Below are positions 18,595 to 27,993 of a stretch of DNA of 64,000 bases, in pieces. A program made the translations under genes and the position numbers. How positions within the stretch are numbered: position 1 is the stretch's first letter; each line of letters starts with the position of its first letter. The stretch spans positions 2,371,001 through 2,435,000 of the forward strand of contig NZ_CP110008.1 of assembly GCF_025947285.1 (NCBI RefSeq). The letters are read 5' to 3'. The notes below the pieces were generated by a model. The model did not search any database. It worked only from the letters and a program-made list of their open reading frames with translations, and was not told where the DNA came from. The stretch comes from Flavobacterium sp. N2820 (GTDB taxonomy: Bacteria; Bacteroidota; Bacteroidia; Flavobacteriales; Flavobacteriaceae).

Positions 18595-18602
18595 TATATT
18601 TG
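18595..18602 (+). promoter_or_regulatory. TAtaTTTG promoter element
   Basis: TATATTTG lies 19 bases before the TTG start at 18622, the right distance for a short-leader transcript reading the plus-strand half of the locus. No well-spaced upstream TTG is obvious, so only the -7 box is supported. Confidence 0.4.
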
Positions 18603-18621
18603 AAAGTTAAAAAATGATGTT

Positions 18622-19878
18622 TTGATTCCAAAAAAATATATCCCAATAACTCTTTTTATAGTTGTTTTATTGTGCGAAATTTATTTGCCTTCTTATAAAA
18701 TAAATTTTGCTTTGCAGTTTTTGTTTTTAATCGGGATATTGTTAACCACAAAATGTAAAATTTCCAAACCAACGCTTTTAATAATTGCACCTTTAGTACT
18801 TATTTTTATAATTGGGTTACTAGGTTTTTTTTATGAGAAGCACGATTTAAGCTTTATAATTAAAGACATTACTTATTTTTTAAAGCCAATTAATGGTATT
18901 TTATTAAGTTATTTTCTTTTTAGAAAAGGGTTCGATTTAGTAATATTTTTGAAGACCATCCTTTTTGTGGGTTGTTTAACAGCCTTTATTCATTTGTTTG
19001 GCATTTTTATTTTAGGCGATTTTGCAAACAATTCGATTCATAAGCTTAGAGGTGATTTTGGATTGGATAATTTTATTGAAATTTTTGCTTTTTATATTTT
19101 GTTGTTTTCCAAAAAACACATGAATGAGTGGTTAATTAGAAAAAAAGTATTTCGTTTTCTTGTTTTATTTTTTCTACTGATATCCATTTATCTTTATTTT
19201 TCTAGGACAATGTTGGTAGTGTTTTTTGTAATGGGATTTTCTTTATTAGGCTATGCAAAAATTACAGTTAAAACTTTAAAGTTTATAGGGATAGCTGTAG
19301 TTTCTATTTTGGTACTATATGCTTATTTATTTTCTGTTAAATTAGACAGAAACGCCAAAGGTGCTGAGGCATTTTTATATAAAATTAAAATTGCTCCAGA
19401 AGAAATTTTCAAGTCAAAAATCGACAGAAATAATCATAAAGAATTATGGGATCATTGGCGAGGATATGAGGCAAAAAGAGCCATTTATCTTATGGAAGAA
19501 AATCCGACAAGTTATTTTATAGGAACAGGTTTCGGCTCTTTAGTGAATTTAAAATTTCAAGCACCTGTTGGAGGAGAGGGAGGAATGAAATACATTTCTA
19601 GATTACATAATGGTTACATCTTTGTTTTATACAAAACAGGGATTCTAGGATTGTTGTTGTATTTTGTATTTTTGACCAGTCTGTATATGAAAATTTACAG
19701 ATTTAATACAAATAATTCGAATCAAATATTAGTCAATAGATTAATTTCTTCAATTGGATTGTTTTATATTTTCACAACCTTAATTATCAGTGGAATCTAT
19801 ATTCCAAGAGATGCTGTAGTTTTTGTTCTTGGAGGTTTGTTGAGTTTTAATACTTTAAAGTCTAATACAAAAATGTAA
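18622..19878 (+). CDS. O-antigen ligase/polymerase family membrane protein (first of two)
   Basis: 418 residues with about ten to twelve membrane helices and one larger periplasmic loop (about residues 240-330) containing RLHNGYIFVLYKTGILG, the His-containing segment typical of the Wzy_C / O-antigen ligase superfamily. Such proteins either polymerise repeat units (Wzy) or ligate polymer to lipid A core (WaaL). The start is TTG at 18622; the only nearby ATG (18614) is out of frame and quickly stopped. A second family member lies at 22148, so one is likely Wzy and the other WaaL or a second polymerase; sequence does not decide which. Confidence 0.75.
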   Translation: MIPKKYIPITLFIVVLLCEIYLPSYKINFALQFLFLIGILLTTKCKISKPTLLIIAPLVLIFIIGLLGFFYEKHDLSFIIKDITYFLKPINGILLSYFLFRKGFDLVIFLKTILFVGCLTAFIHLFGIFILGDFANNSIHKLRGDFGLDNFIEIFAFYILLFSKKHMNEWLIRKKVFRFLVLFFLLISIYLYFSRTMLVVFFVMGFSLLGYAKITVKTLKFIGIAVVSILVLYAYLFSVKLDRNAKGAEAFLYKIKIAPEEIFKSKIDRNNHKELWDHWRGYEAKRAIYLMEENPTSYFIGTGFGSLVNLKFQAPVGGEGGMKYISRLHNGYIFVLYKTGILGLLLYFVFLTSLYMKIYRFNTNNSNQILVNRLISSIGLFYIFTTLIISGIYIPRDAVVFVLGGLLSFNTLKSNTKM

Positions 19879-19888
19879 TTGTGAACTA

Positions 19889-21037
19889 ATGAAAAATATT
19901 CTTTTTATTCACCAATCAGCCGAAATGTATGGTTCAGATAAAACTTTATTGTTATTAATTAGGCATATAAATAGGGAGCGATTTTGCCCTGTAGTTATTT
20001 TACCAAACGAAGGACCATTAAAAAAAGCATTAGAACTAGAAAACATTGAGGTATATATTGCGCCTGTTATAAAGTTACATAGAAAAATGTTTACTCCAAA
20101 AAACATGGTGTCTTTATTAAAGCAAATTAAACAAGCTTTTAGAATTGTAAATAAAATAAATGAAAACTATAATTTCGAAATAGTATATTCTAATACCCTT
20201 GCCGTTTTATTGGGTTATCTATTTGCAAAAAAAAACAGAATAAAACATGTTTGGCATGTTCATGAGATAATAGAATCACCTAAAATAGTTGCAAAAACAT
20301 TTCGTTTTTTATTACATACTAAAAGCAATTTCTTTACAATATACAATTCTAACGCGACTGCTGATTTTTGGAAGTCTTCAAGTCGAAAAAATATTGACTA
20401 TGAGGTTGTTACAAATGGCCTAGAAGTTCCATCATCTCCGCTTTTGGTTAATGAAATTGTATCCATTAGAAAAGAAATATTTGACGTTAATAATGAAATT
20501 GTAATAGGTCTAGTAGGTAGAATAAATAAATGGAAAGGTCAATTTATATTATTAGAAGCATTTAGTAAATTGATAAAAAAGTATCCAGATTTAAGATTAA
20601 TTTTTGTGGGTTCTACAACAGAAAATCAATCCTATATATTAAAAGAACTGACCGCTAAAATTGATGCTTTTCAAATTGTAAATCAAGTAAAAATAGTTCC
20701 ATTTCAACCTGATATTAATAAGATTTGGTCTGCAATTGATATTGCTATCGTGCCATCAGTAGAACCAGAACCATTTGGTTTAGTAGCTGTAGAGGCTATG
20801 TTAGCAAAAAAACCTGTAATAGCATCAAATCATGGAGGCTTAACAGAAATAGTTATACATGAACATACTGGTTTTTTGGTTCAACCAAATAATGTTACTG
20901 ATTTAGTTAACGCAATAGAAACATTAGTTAATGATGAGGCAAAGAGATTAGAAATGGGCGAAAAGGGCTATGTTCGTGCAGTAGAAGAGTTTTCTATTTA
21001 TAAATATGTTTCAAATATTGAAAAAATTTTAGCCTAA
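19889..21037 (+). CDS. Family 4 glycosyltransferase
   Basis: 382 residues, GT-B fold. The N-terminus MKNILFIHQSAEMYGSDK has the GSD acceptor-side loop. The C-terminal domain has GLVGRINKWKGQ near residue 210, VPSVEPEPFGLVAVEAM near residue 290 (the E-x7-E motif of GT4) and KPVIASNHGGLTEIV. It would add a sugar to the lipid-linked repeat unit in the cytosol. It begins ten bases after the O-antigen ligase-like gene. Donor unknown. Confidence 0.88.
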   Translation: MKNILFIHQSAEMYGSDKTLLLLIRHINRERFCPVVILPNEGPLKKALELENIEVYIAPVIKLHRKMFTPKNMVSLLKQIKQAFRIVNKINENYNFEIVYSNTLAVLLGYLFAKKNRIKHVWHVHEIIESPKIVAKTFRFLLHTKSNFFTIYNSNATADFWKSSSRKNIDYEVVTNGLEVPSSPLLVNEIVSIRKEIFDVNNEIVIGLVGRINKWKGQFILLEAFSKLIKKYPDLRLIFVGSTTENQSYILKELTAKIDAFQIVNQVKIVPFQPDINKIWSAIDIAIVPSVEPEPFGLVAVEAMLAKKPVIASNHGGLTEIVIHEHTGFLVQPNNVTDLVNAIETLVNDEAKRLEMGEKGYVRAVEEFSIYKYVSNIEKILA

Positions 21038-21071
21038 TGTTATTTTTGACATTAAAATATCTTTAAAAGTT

Positions 21072-21079
21072 TATATTTG
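21072..21079 (+). promoter_or_regulatory. TAtaTTTG promoter element
   Basis: TATATTTG sits 20 bases before the ATG at 21100, with a TTG at 21046-21048. The 23-base spacer is a little longer than the 19-21 typical in the phylum, so this is a probable internal promoter of the locus. Confidence 0.45.
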
Positions 21080-21099
21080 TCTTTGTTAAAGAAAACCAA

Positions 21100-22206
21100 A
21101 TGAAAATTGGAATTTTAGGAACGCGAGGAATCCCTAACCATTATGGGGGTTTTGAGCAATTTGCAGAATTTTTTGCTACATATGCCGCAAAACAAGGGCA
21201 CGAGGTGTTTGTATACAATTCGCATAGTCATCCATACAAAGAAAAAGAATTTAAAGGAGTACATATTGTGCATTGCTACGATCCAGAAAACAAAATCGGA
21301 ACCGTTGGGCAGTTTATATATGATTTGAATTGCATTAGAGATGCCAGAAAAAGAGGGTTTGACATCATTCTTCAACTAGGTTACACAAGTAGTTCGGTAT
21401 GGTTTTCTTTACATCCCAAAAACGCTATTGTAATTACAAATATGGATGGTTTAGAGTGGAAACGCACTAAATATTCTAAAAAAGTTCAAAAAGCACTTCA
21501 AATAGCAGAACGATTAGCGGTTAAAAAAAGTGATTTTTTAATTGCAGATTCTATAGGTATTCAAAAATATTTAAAAGAAAAATACAATACAAACAGCACC
21601 TATATTGCTTATGGTGCCTATAATTTTAATAATCCGAATCCTGAAATTTTGGAAAAATATCAAGTTGAAAAGGAAAAATTCAACATGATATTAGCGCGTT
21701 TTGAGCCTGAAAATAATTTAGATATGGTATTAGAAGGTGTTACCATGGCTGAGGATAAAACACCAATTTTAGTAATCGGAAATCACAGCACTAAGTATGG
21801 AACGTATTTAAAGGATAAGTATAAAAGCTTTTCAAATATTCGATTTTTAGGAGCGGTTTACAATTTAGATTATTTAAATAATTTGCGTTATTTTTCTAAT
21901 CTTTATTTTCACGGACACACCGTTGGAGGCACGAATCCATCATTGTTAGAGGCCATGGCATCTAAAGCTTTAATTGCGGCTCATAATAATGATTTTAACA
22001 AAGGAGTTCTTAAAGAAAATGCCTATTATTTTACCTCTGCAGAAGAGGTTAAAAAAATCTTAAATTCAATCAAAAAAAGTAATAACTTGCAAATCGTAGA
22101 AAATAACTATGCTGCAATAACTACAACTTTTAATTGGGAGAAAATAAATGAACAATATTTACAACTTTTTAAGCAATGTTTGGAAGGAGCTTCTAGAAGA
22201 AAATAA
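21100..22206 (+). CDS. Glycosyltransferase with DUF1972-type N-terminal domain (GT4)
   Basis: 368 residues. The N-terminus MKIGILGTRGIPNHYGGFEQ is the signature of the DUF1972 domain found in rhamnosyltransferases and related GT4 enzymes. The C-terminal half has the donor-binding GT-B part (HGHTVGGTNPSLLEAMASK near residue 280). Since dTDP-rhamnose is made in the same locus, rhamnosyl transfer is a reasonable guess but not shown. The next gene starts 59 bases before this one ends. Confidence 0.82.
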   Translation: MKIGILGTRGIPNHYGGFEQFAEFFATYAAKQGHEVFVYNSHSHPYKEKEFKGVHIVHCYDPENKIGTVGQFIYDLNCIRDARKRGFDIILQLGYTSSSVWFSLHPKNAIVITNMDGLEWKRTKYSKKVQKALQIAERLAVKKSDFLIADSIGIQKYLKEKYNTNSTYIAYGAYNFNNPNPEILEKYQVEKEKFNMILARFEPENNLDMVLEGVTMAEDKTPILVIGNHSTKYGTYLKDKYKSFSNIRFLGAVYNLDYLNNLRYFSNLYFHGHTVGGTNPSLLEAMASKALIAAHNNDFNKGVLKENAYYFTSAEEVKKILNSIKKSNNLQIVENNYAAITTTFNWEKINEQYLQLFKQCLEGASRRK

Positions 22207-23482
22207 GCAAAATAAGGCGTTTATTCCTTTTTTATTATTATTGATTACTTTGCCAATTTCTATGGCGATTAACAATATTTTATTAGGTGTTTTTTTTATT
22301 ACTTCTCTTTTATACTGCAGAAAGAAGCCCTTTTTTTTAACGGCAACGCTACTTATACCCATACTTTTATTTATATGGATGAGTGCGTCTTATTTTTGGA
22401 CGATTGACTTAAAAAGAACGGGTAGTGCAATACCAAAAGAGATTGCCTTATTGTTAATTCCGCTTTCATTTGCTTTCATTCCCTCTTTTACTAAAAATCA
22501 AAAAGATAAAATACTACAACTATACAGTTATACAATGTTAGTTTATGTATTGTTTTTTCTAATTCGGGCTTTTATTCGATTTTTGATTGCGAAGGATACC
22601 AGTGTTTTCTTTTATCATGGACCAGATAATGATACCGATACTGGTTTAGTGCCAAGATTGTTAAATGCTATTCATTTTTCAGTGTATGTAGCGATTGCTT
22701 TCTTTTACTTTTTTATCAAAGAGCACAAAACAAAAATCGAACTGATAATTTCAGTTTTTCTTTTCGTGTTTGTTATTTTATTATCTTCAAAAAACATTAT
22801 TTTAATAGTTGTTTTATTGCTCTTAATACAAGTTTTTTTCTACTCTAAAGTTGCAAACAGACTTCGATTAAGAAATTTAACAATTATGTTGCTTTTATTA
22901 GGCTTAGTCGTTTCTTTTGGAAAAATAAAAGAACGTTTTTTAGTTGAATTTAGAACCAATACCGATAAAAGCATTTCACATAATGTTGCTTTAAATAAAG
23001 AAAAAGGAATAAACAACATAAGCATTGCAGATGCTTGGACGAAAGATACATTTCATCCTTCAGATTATTTTCCAGGAACGGCTTTTCGGGTATATCAATT
23101 TAGAATGTTTACAGAATTTTTAAATGAAGAACCAATATTTTGGACGGGTTTTGGATTAAATGCATCTCTAAGCAAATTATTAGAAAAAGAAAAGCAATAT
23201 AATTTATATCCCGGTTACGGCACGTTTAATTTTCATAACCAATATGTGCAAAATTTCGCTGAACTTGGCGCAATAGGGTTTTTATTATTAATTGTTATTT
23301 TGTACATGAACACAAAAAAAGCATTTATGACAAAAGATTTTATACATATTGCTTTTGCAGTCTTAATGTTAAGCTTATTTTTGACAGAATCTTTTCTGTG
23401 GAGACAAAGAGGCGTATTGTTTTTTATGCTATTATACTGTTTGTTTAATGGGGAAAAGGTTTTAAAATTAGAAAAAAAATAA
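22148..23482 (+). CDS. O-antigen ligase/polymerase family membrane protein (second of two)
   Basis: 444 residues with about eleven membrane helices. A large periplasmic loop (about residues 270-370) contains WTGFGLNASL and FNFHNQYVQNFAELGAIGFL, the Wzy_C/O-antigen ligase signature with the conserved His. The ATG at 22148 lies inside the preceding glycosyltransferase gene, a 59-base overlap; the next in-frame Met is within the first membrane helix, so this start is preferred. It is either the polymerase or the ligase of the locus, complementing the protein at 18622. Confidence 0.78.
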   Translation: MNNIYNFLSNVWKELLEENKQNKAFIPFLLLLITLPISMAINNILLGVFFITSLLYCRKKPFFLTATLLIPILLFIWMSASYFWTIDLKRTGSAIPKEIALLLIPLSFAFIPSFTKNQKDKILQLYSYTMLVYVLFFLIRAFIRFLIAKDTSVFFYHGPDNDTDTGLVPRLLNAIHFSVYVAIAFFYFFIKEHKTKIELIISVFLFVFVILLSSKNIILIVVLLLLIQVFFYSKVANRLRLRNLTIMLLLLGLVVSFGKIKERFLVEFRTNTDKSISHNVALNKEKGINNISIADAWTKDTFHPSDYFPGTAFRVYQFRMFTEFLNEEPIFWTGFGLNASLSKLLEKEKQYNLYPGYGTFNFHNQYVQNFAELGAIGFLLLIVILYMNTKKAFMTKDFIHIAFAVLMLSLFLTESFLWRQRGVLFFMLLYCLFNGEKVLKLEKK

Positions 23483-23485
23483 AAA

Positions 23486-24469
23486 ATGAAAAGAATATTA
23501 ATTACAGGAGCAGCAGGTTTTCTTGGCTCCCATCTTTGCGATAGGTTTATAAAAGAGGGTTATTTTGTAATTGGTATGGATAATTTAATTACAGGGGATT
23601 TAAAAAACATAGAACATCTTTTTAAGGATAAAAACTTTGAATTTTATCATCATGACATTACAAAATTTGTTCATGTTCCTGGGAATTTAGATTATATATT
23701 ACATTTTGCATCACCTGCAAGTCCAATAGATTATTTAAAAATTCCGATTCAAACTTTGAAAGTAGGTTCATTAGGAACACATAATTTATTAGGTTTAGCC
23801 CGCGTAAAAAAAGCTCGAATATTAATTGCTTCTACTTCTGAAGTGTATGGAGATCCTTTGGTACACCCACAGACAGAAGAATATTATGGAAATGTTAATA
23901 CTATAGGACCTCGTGGAGTTTATGATGAGGCAAAGCGCTTTCAAGAATCTATAACTATGGCGTATCATACTTTTCATGGAGTAGAAACTAGAATTGTTCG
24001 TATTTTTAATACGTACGGACCAAGAATGCGACTCAATGATGGCCGTGTAATTCCAGCGTTTATTGGACAAGCGCTTCGTGGAGAAGACTTAACTATTTTT
24101 GGCGATGGAAGTCAAACGCGTTCGTTTTGTTATGTAGATGATCAAGTGGAAGGCATTTTCAGGTTATTGCATTCAGATTACCATTTGCCTGTAAATATTG
24201 GAAACCCAGATGAAATTACAATTAAAGATTTTGCAGAAGAAATCATCAAACTAACAGGAACAAATCAAAAAGTAGTATATCATCCACTACCGATTAATGA
24301 TCCTATGCAAAGACAACCTGATACAACAAAGGCAAAAGAGATTTTGGGCTGGGAAGCAAAGGTTTCAAGATCCGAAGGCATGAAAATTACGTATGATTAT
24401 TTTAAGACGCTTTCTTCAGAAGAATTATTGAAAGAAGAGCACAAAGATTTTACAAAATACATTCACTAA
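23486..24469 (+). CDS. UDP-glucuronate decarboxylase-like SDR (UDP-xylose synthase)
   Basis: 327 residues, an extended SDR. It has [14 protein letters not shown] (residues 8-21), [10 protein letters not shown] near 114-123, the catalytic Tyr-x3-Lys in VYDEAKR near 148, and [10 protein letters not shown] near 173. These match UXS enzymes, which oxidise and decarboxylate UDP-glucuronate to UDP-xylose with bound NAD. No UDP-glucose dehydrogenase lies in the window, so UDP-glucuronate must be made elsewhere. It is three bases after the ligase-like gene and abuts the phosphotransferase gene. UDP-xylose is the likely product, and xylose a likely component of the polymer. Confidence 0.82.
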   Translation: MKRILITGAAGFLGSHLCDRFIKEGYFVIGMDNLITGDLKNIEHLFKDKNFEFYHHDITKFVHVPGNLDYILHFASPASPIDYLKIPIQTLKVGSLGTHNLLGLARVKKARILIASTSEVYGDPLVHPQTEEYYGNVNTIGPRGVYDEAKRFQESITMAYHTFHGVETRIVRIFNTYGPRMRLNDGRVIPAFIGQALRGEDLTIFGDGSQTRSFCYVDDQVEGIFRLLHSDYHLPVNIGNPDEITIKDFAEEIIKLTGTNQKVVYHPLPINDPMQRQPDTTKAKEILGWEAKVSRSEGMKITYDYFKTLSSEELLKEEHKDFTKYIH

Positions 24470-25822
24470 TTGAAAAATAAAACCGGAAGATACTCAGTTT
24501 ATATTAGACCCATAATAATATTTTTAGATTTATTAATTGTAAATTTATTAGTGTTATTGTGCATGAGGTCTGCTATGAGTAATTTTGGCTATCACTCTAT
24601 TTTAACCTTATTTTGGTTGATTATATCGTATTATTCTGGATATTATGAAGTATATCGATACAGTAAGGGCATCGAGATTTTTGGGAAGTTATTAAAACAG
24701 TTTTTCTACGTAAGTTTAATCACATTTGCCTACGTTGGCTATAAATATAAATATGTTACCACAGAGGAGGTTGGATTTTATATTTTTTGGTCTTTTATTT
24801 TAGTTGGTTTACTGAAATTTTCTATTTTTATTTTACTTAAAAAATACCGTCTTTTATACGGGGGAAATTATAGAAATGTAATCATAGTTGGCAACGGAAA
24901 AAGTGTAGATGAGTTAAAAGATTTTTTTACAAATAATCCAGATTATGGATATAATCTTGTTCATATTTTTGACTTAAAAGCAAACAAAAAAAGTGAATTA
25001 TTAGCGTGTAGAAATTATGTTAAAGAATGCAAAATAGATGAAATTTATGCTTCAATAAGTACTCTAACCAATCGAGAAATTAATAATTTAATTCATTTTG
25101 CCGACAATAATTTAAAAACAATTAAATTTTTACCCGATAATAAAAACACCTTCTTAAGAAATTTAGCTGTAGAATACTACGATTATATTCCGATTATTTC
25201 TCTAAGAACCATTCCATTAGATAAAGAAGTAAATAAACGATTAAAGCGTGTTTTTGATGTTGTTTTTTCATTGTTTATTATTCTTTGTTTTCTTTCATGG
25301 TTAACACCGTTAATTGCCATTTTAATTTTATTGGAATCTAAAGGTCCAATTTTTTTCAAACAAAAAAGAAATGGGTTAAACTATGAAGAATTTTATTGTT
25401 ATAAATTTCGTTCCATGCATTTAAATCCAATTGCAGATTTAGAGCAAGTTCAAAAAAATGACCCTAGAATTACCCGAGTAGGAAGATTTATTCGTAAAAC
25501 TAGTGTTGACGAACTGCCGCAGTTTTTCAACGTGTTATTAGGAGACATGTCTGTGGTTGGTCCTAGACCACACATGGTTAGTCATACCGAAATGTATGCT
25601 AAGAGTGTGGATAAATTTATGGTAAGACATTTTATAAAGCCCGGAATTACAGGATTAGCCCAAACAAACGGATTTAGAGGTGAAGTAGAAACGGAAAAAG
25701 ACATTATTAACAGAGTAAAATATGATATTTTCTATTTGGAAAACTGGTCATTATTGCTAGATTTTAAAATTATTTTTGCCACCATAGTAAATGCGATAAA
25801 AGGCGATAAAAAAGCGTACTAA
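24470..25822 (+). CDS. Undecaprenyl-phosphate sugar phosphotransferase (WcaJ-like, initiating)
   Basis: 450 residues: four N-terminal membrane helices (about 10-125), a CoA-binding-like central domain with IIVGNGKSVDEL, another helix near 265-285, and a C-terminal bacterial sugar transferase domain with KRVFDVVFSL, FYCYKFRSM, DELPQFFNVLLGDMSVVG and GPRPH. It transfers a sugar-1-phosphate, typically glucose-1-P, to undecaprenyl phosphate and so starts repeat-unit synthesis. The start is TTG at 24470, one base after the UXS stop; the next Met would remove part of helix 1. The following GT2 gene overlaps its stop by one base (TAATG). Confidence 0.9.
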   Translation: MKNKTGRYSVYIRPIIIFLDLLIVNLLVLLCMRSAMSNFGYHSILTLFWLIISYYSGYYEVYRYSKGIEIFGKLLKQFFYVSLITFAYVGYKYKYVTTEEVGFYIFWSFILVGLLKFSIFILLKKYRLLYGGNYRNVIIVGNGKSVDELKDFFTNNPDYGYNLVHIFDLKANKKSELLACRNYVKECKIDEIYASISTLTNREINNLIHFADNNLKTIKFLPDNKNTFLRNLAVEYYDYIPIISLRTIPLDKEVNKRLKRVFDVVFSLFIILCFLSWLTPLIAILILLESKGPIFFKQKRNGLNYEEFYCYKFRSMHLNPIADLEQVQKNDPRITRVGRFIRKTSVDELPQFFNVLLGDMSVVGPRPHMVSHTEMYAKSVDKFMVRHFIKPGITGLAQTNGFRGEVETEKDIINRVKYDIFYLENWSLLLDFKIIFATIVNAIKGDKKAY

Positions 25823-26574
25823 TGAGTGCATTAGTTTCCATAATTACACCTTCTTTTAATTCGGCAAAATTTATTGCTGAAACGATACAATCAGTGCAAC
25901 ATCAAACCCATCAAAATTGGGAAATGATTATTGTAGATGATGGTTCGTTTGACGAAACAGAACACATTGTCCGTTCAATCATTGAAAAAGACAAGCGCAT
26001 TCAATTTTATAAATTAACTCAAAATTCTGGTCCTGCAGTAGCTCGAAATAACGGAATTGAGAAAGCTTCAGGAAAATACATGACATTTATTGATGCCGAT
26101 GATATCTGGTTTCCAACCTTCATTGAAAACAGCATTACAACCATTGATGAAACCGGAATTCCGTTTGTTTTTTCGTCTTACAAAAGAGCCAATGAACAAT
26201 TAGAATTTGTGTACTCTGATTTTATTGTGCCGCATAAAGTTTCTTATTCCGATATTTTAAAATCTAACTCTATTAGCTGTTTGACCGCATTTGTCGAGAT
26301 TCAAAAGTTAGGTAAAAAGTATATGCCACTCATTCGAAAAAGACAAGATATGGGGTTGTGGTTGAATTATTTAAAAGTAGTTCCATTTGCACACGGAATT
26401 CAAGAAACACAAGCAATTTACAGAATCAGAGAAAATTCGCTTTCTAGAAAAAAATCAGATTTAATTAAATACCAATGGCAGTTTTATAGAAATGTTGAAA
26501 AACTAAATATTTTTCAATCCCTTTACTATATGTCGCATTGGATGTATCGTGGTTTTATGAAGTACAGAAATTAA
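25822..26574 (+). CDS. Family 2 glycosyltransferase
   Basis: 250 residues, soluble GT-A enzyme. It has SIITPSFNSAKFIAETI (residues 6-22), VDDGSFDETE near residue 39 and the metal-binding DADD near residue 92. It resembles the CpsJ/WfgD-type enzymes that often add the second sugar after a WcaJ-type initiator, which fits its position directly after that gene with a one-base overlap. It converges on the CapK-like gene, their stop codons overlapping by four bases (26571-26574). Confidence 0.87.
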   Translation: MSALVSIITPSFNSAKFIAETIQSVQHQTHQNWEMIIVDDGSFDETEHIVRSIIEKDKRIQFYKLTQNSGPAVARNNGIEKASGKYMTFIDADDIWFPTFIENSITTIDETGIPFVFSSYKRANEQLEFVYSDFIVPHKVSYSDILKSNSISCLTAFVEIQKLGKKYMPLIRKRQDMGLWLNYLKVVPFAHGIQETQAIYRIRENSLSRKKSDLIKYQWQFYRNVEKLNIFQSLYYMSHWMYRGFMKYRN

Positions 26575-27881
26575 AGCATCGATTGAAATTGCTTCAATTT
26601 TCCTCTTTTTGTGCGTTCCAAAACGGCTTTTCGGTTGTAAGTAAACTGCAATCCAGGTTCTAAATATTTAGCAATTGCTTTTTCAATTTCTTGAATTTGT
26701 TTCAAAGTTAATTCCACCGAACTCACATAATCAATTTCAAAGCTATCTAGTTTTGTTTGACGAACAATGAATTCTTTTACATTACCATCGTCTTCAATAA
26801 TGCTTTTGGTTACATAGTAAAAGGTTAACCCAGGAGATTTTTTTCCGCTTGGTAAAAGCGCTACATCACTGGTTCTGCCAATTAATTTTTTTAGGATTGG
26901 TTTTTTCAATGTGCTTTTTTCATCTAAAATTCCTACATCACCAATTTCATAACGAATAAACGGATGCGCTTTGTTGTATAACGAAGTAATTACTACTTTT
27001 CCTTCTGTTCCGTGCGGAACGGGTTGATTATTTTCGTCTAAGATCTCCACAAACAAGGTTTCTGAATTCACTTGCCATTCGTTATTTGGATTTTGAAAAG
27101 CAATTAAGTCTAATTCTGAAGCACCATATTCATTCACAACAGGAATTCCCAAATGTTTTTCCAACAAAATTTTATCTTCCTCAAATAACATTTCAGAAGT
27201 CACCATACAAACTTTCAGCGTTGGACAAATATCAGTTAAAACGATGTTTCGAGCTTGTAAATATTTTCCAAAAAGCACAATTGAACTCGTATAGCCATTA
27301 ATGTAATTAAACTTTTTGGTTTCAAAATGTTTTAATACGCCATCCAAAATGTTATCCGATAAATCAAAAATCGGGAAACGGTATCTTTTACTCAAAAAGT
27401 CCTTTAAACGTTCTTTTCTATACCCAATAAAATCCAACGGAATACCATAAAATCGTGCTTGATACGACGAATTGAAGTCAACGTCAAACCATCCAAAACG
27501 ATAAATAATCGATGCCCAAGTAATTGCATGTGCTTCTTTATCTTTCGCAAAAACAAACGGATCGCCACTCGAACCCGAAGTTTTATTTACGAAAACACTA
27601 TTTTCTGAATAGCCTTTTGAAAGTCGATCTTTTAATGGTTTTTGTAAATCTTTTTTAGTGAGAACAGGTAAATCGTTCCAATTATCAAAAGTTTCTTTTC
27701 CAACTAAAGTTTGATAAAAAGGATTATTTTTCAGGTGAAATTCGACTATTTCTCTTTTTTTGTTTTCGAGATAATCAGGATAATCTGCTTCCGAAATTTG
27801 AAGAATTTTCTCAAAATCAGCTTGAGCCTTCGCAATAGGAAAACCGCTTAATTTTAAAGAAAGATGAAACAGATTGAACAT
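26571..27881 (-). CDS. CapK / phenylacetate-CoA ligase-like adenylate-forming enzyme
   Basis: 436 residues from the ATG at 27881; an in-frame TTG at 27899 would add six residues. ANL-superfamily features are present: NKTSGSSGDPFVF is the phosphate-binding loop, NEYGASELDLIA the mid motif, and IGRTSDVALLPSGK the C-terminal hinge region. The subgroup is that of CapK and PaaK-like proteins often found at the edge of capsule loci; substrate and product there are mostly unknown. A carboxylic acid would be adenylated, perhaps for decoration of the polysaccharide. It is encoded against the locus, tail to tail with the GT2 gene. Confidence 0.8.
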   Translation of the reverse strand: MFNLFHLSLKLSGFPIAKAQADFEKILQISEADYPDYLENKKREIVEFHLKNNPFYQTLVGKETFDNWNDLPVLTKKDLQKPLKDRLSKGYSENSVFVNKTSGSSGDPFVFAKDKEAHAITWASIIYRFGWFDVDFNSSYQARFYGIPLDFIGYRKERLKDFLSKRYRFPIFDLSDNILDGVLKHFETKKFNYINGYTSSIVLFGKYLQARNIVLTDICPTLKVCMVTSEMLFEEDKILLEKHLGIPVVNEYGASELDLIAFQNPNNEWQVNSETLFVEILDENNQPVPHGTEGKVVITSLYNKAHPFIRYEIGDVGILDEKSTLKKPILKKLIGRTSDVALLPSGKKSPGLTFYYVTKSIIEDDGNVKEFIVRQTKLDSFEIDYVSSVELTLKQIQEIEKAIAKYLEPGLQFTYNRKAVLERTKRGKLKQFQSML

Positions 27882-27961
27882 TCGTTGGAATTTATCCAAA
27901 AGTAATAAATCTGAAAATAATCTTTCTTCTTTTTTCTTTTTTCTTTCTTCTTAAGAAATAG

Positions 27962-27969
27962 TACTTTTG
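27962..27969 (+). promoter_or_regulatory. TActTTTG promoter element for purD
   Basis: TACTTTTG, a consensus -7 box, lies 25 bases before the purD ATG at 27994, in the divergent gap between purD and the CapK-like gene. No clear upstream TTG at standard spacing. Confidence 0.5.
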
Positions 27970-27993
27970 CCACACAACATAACAACACACAAA

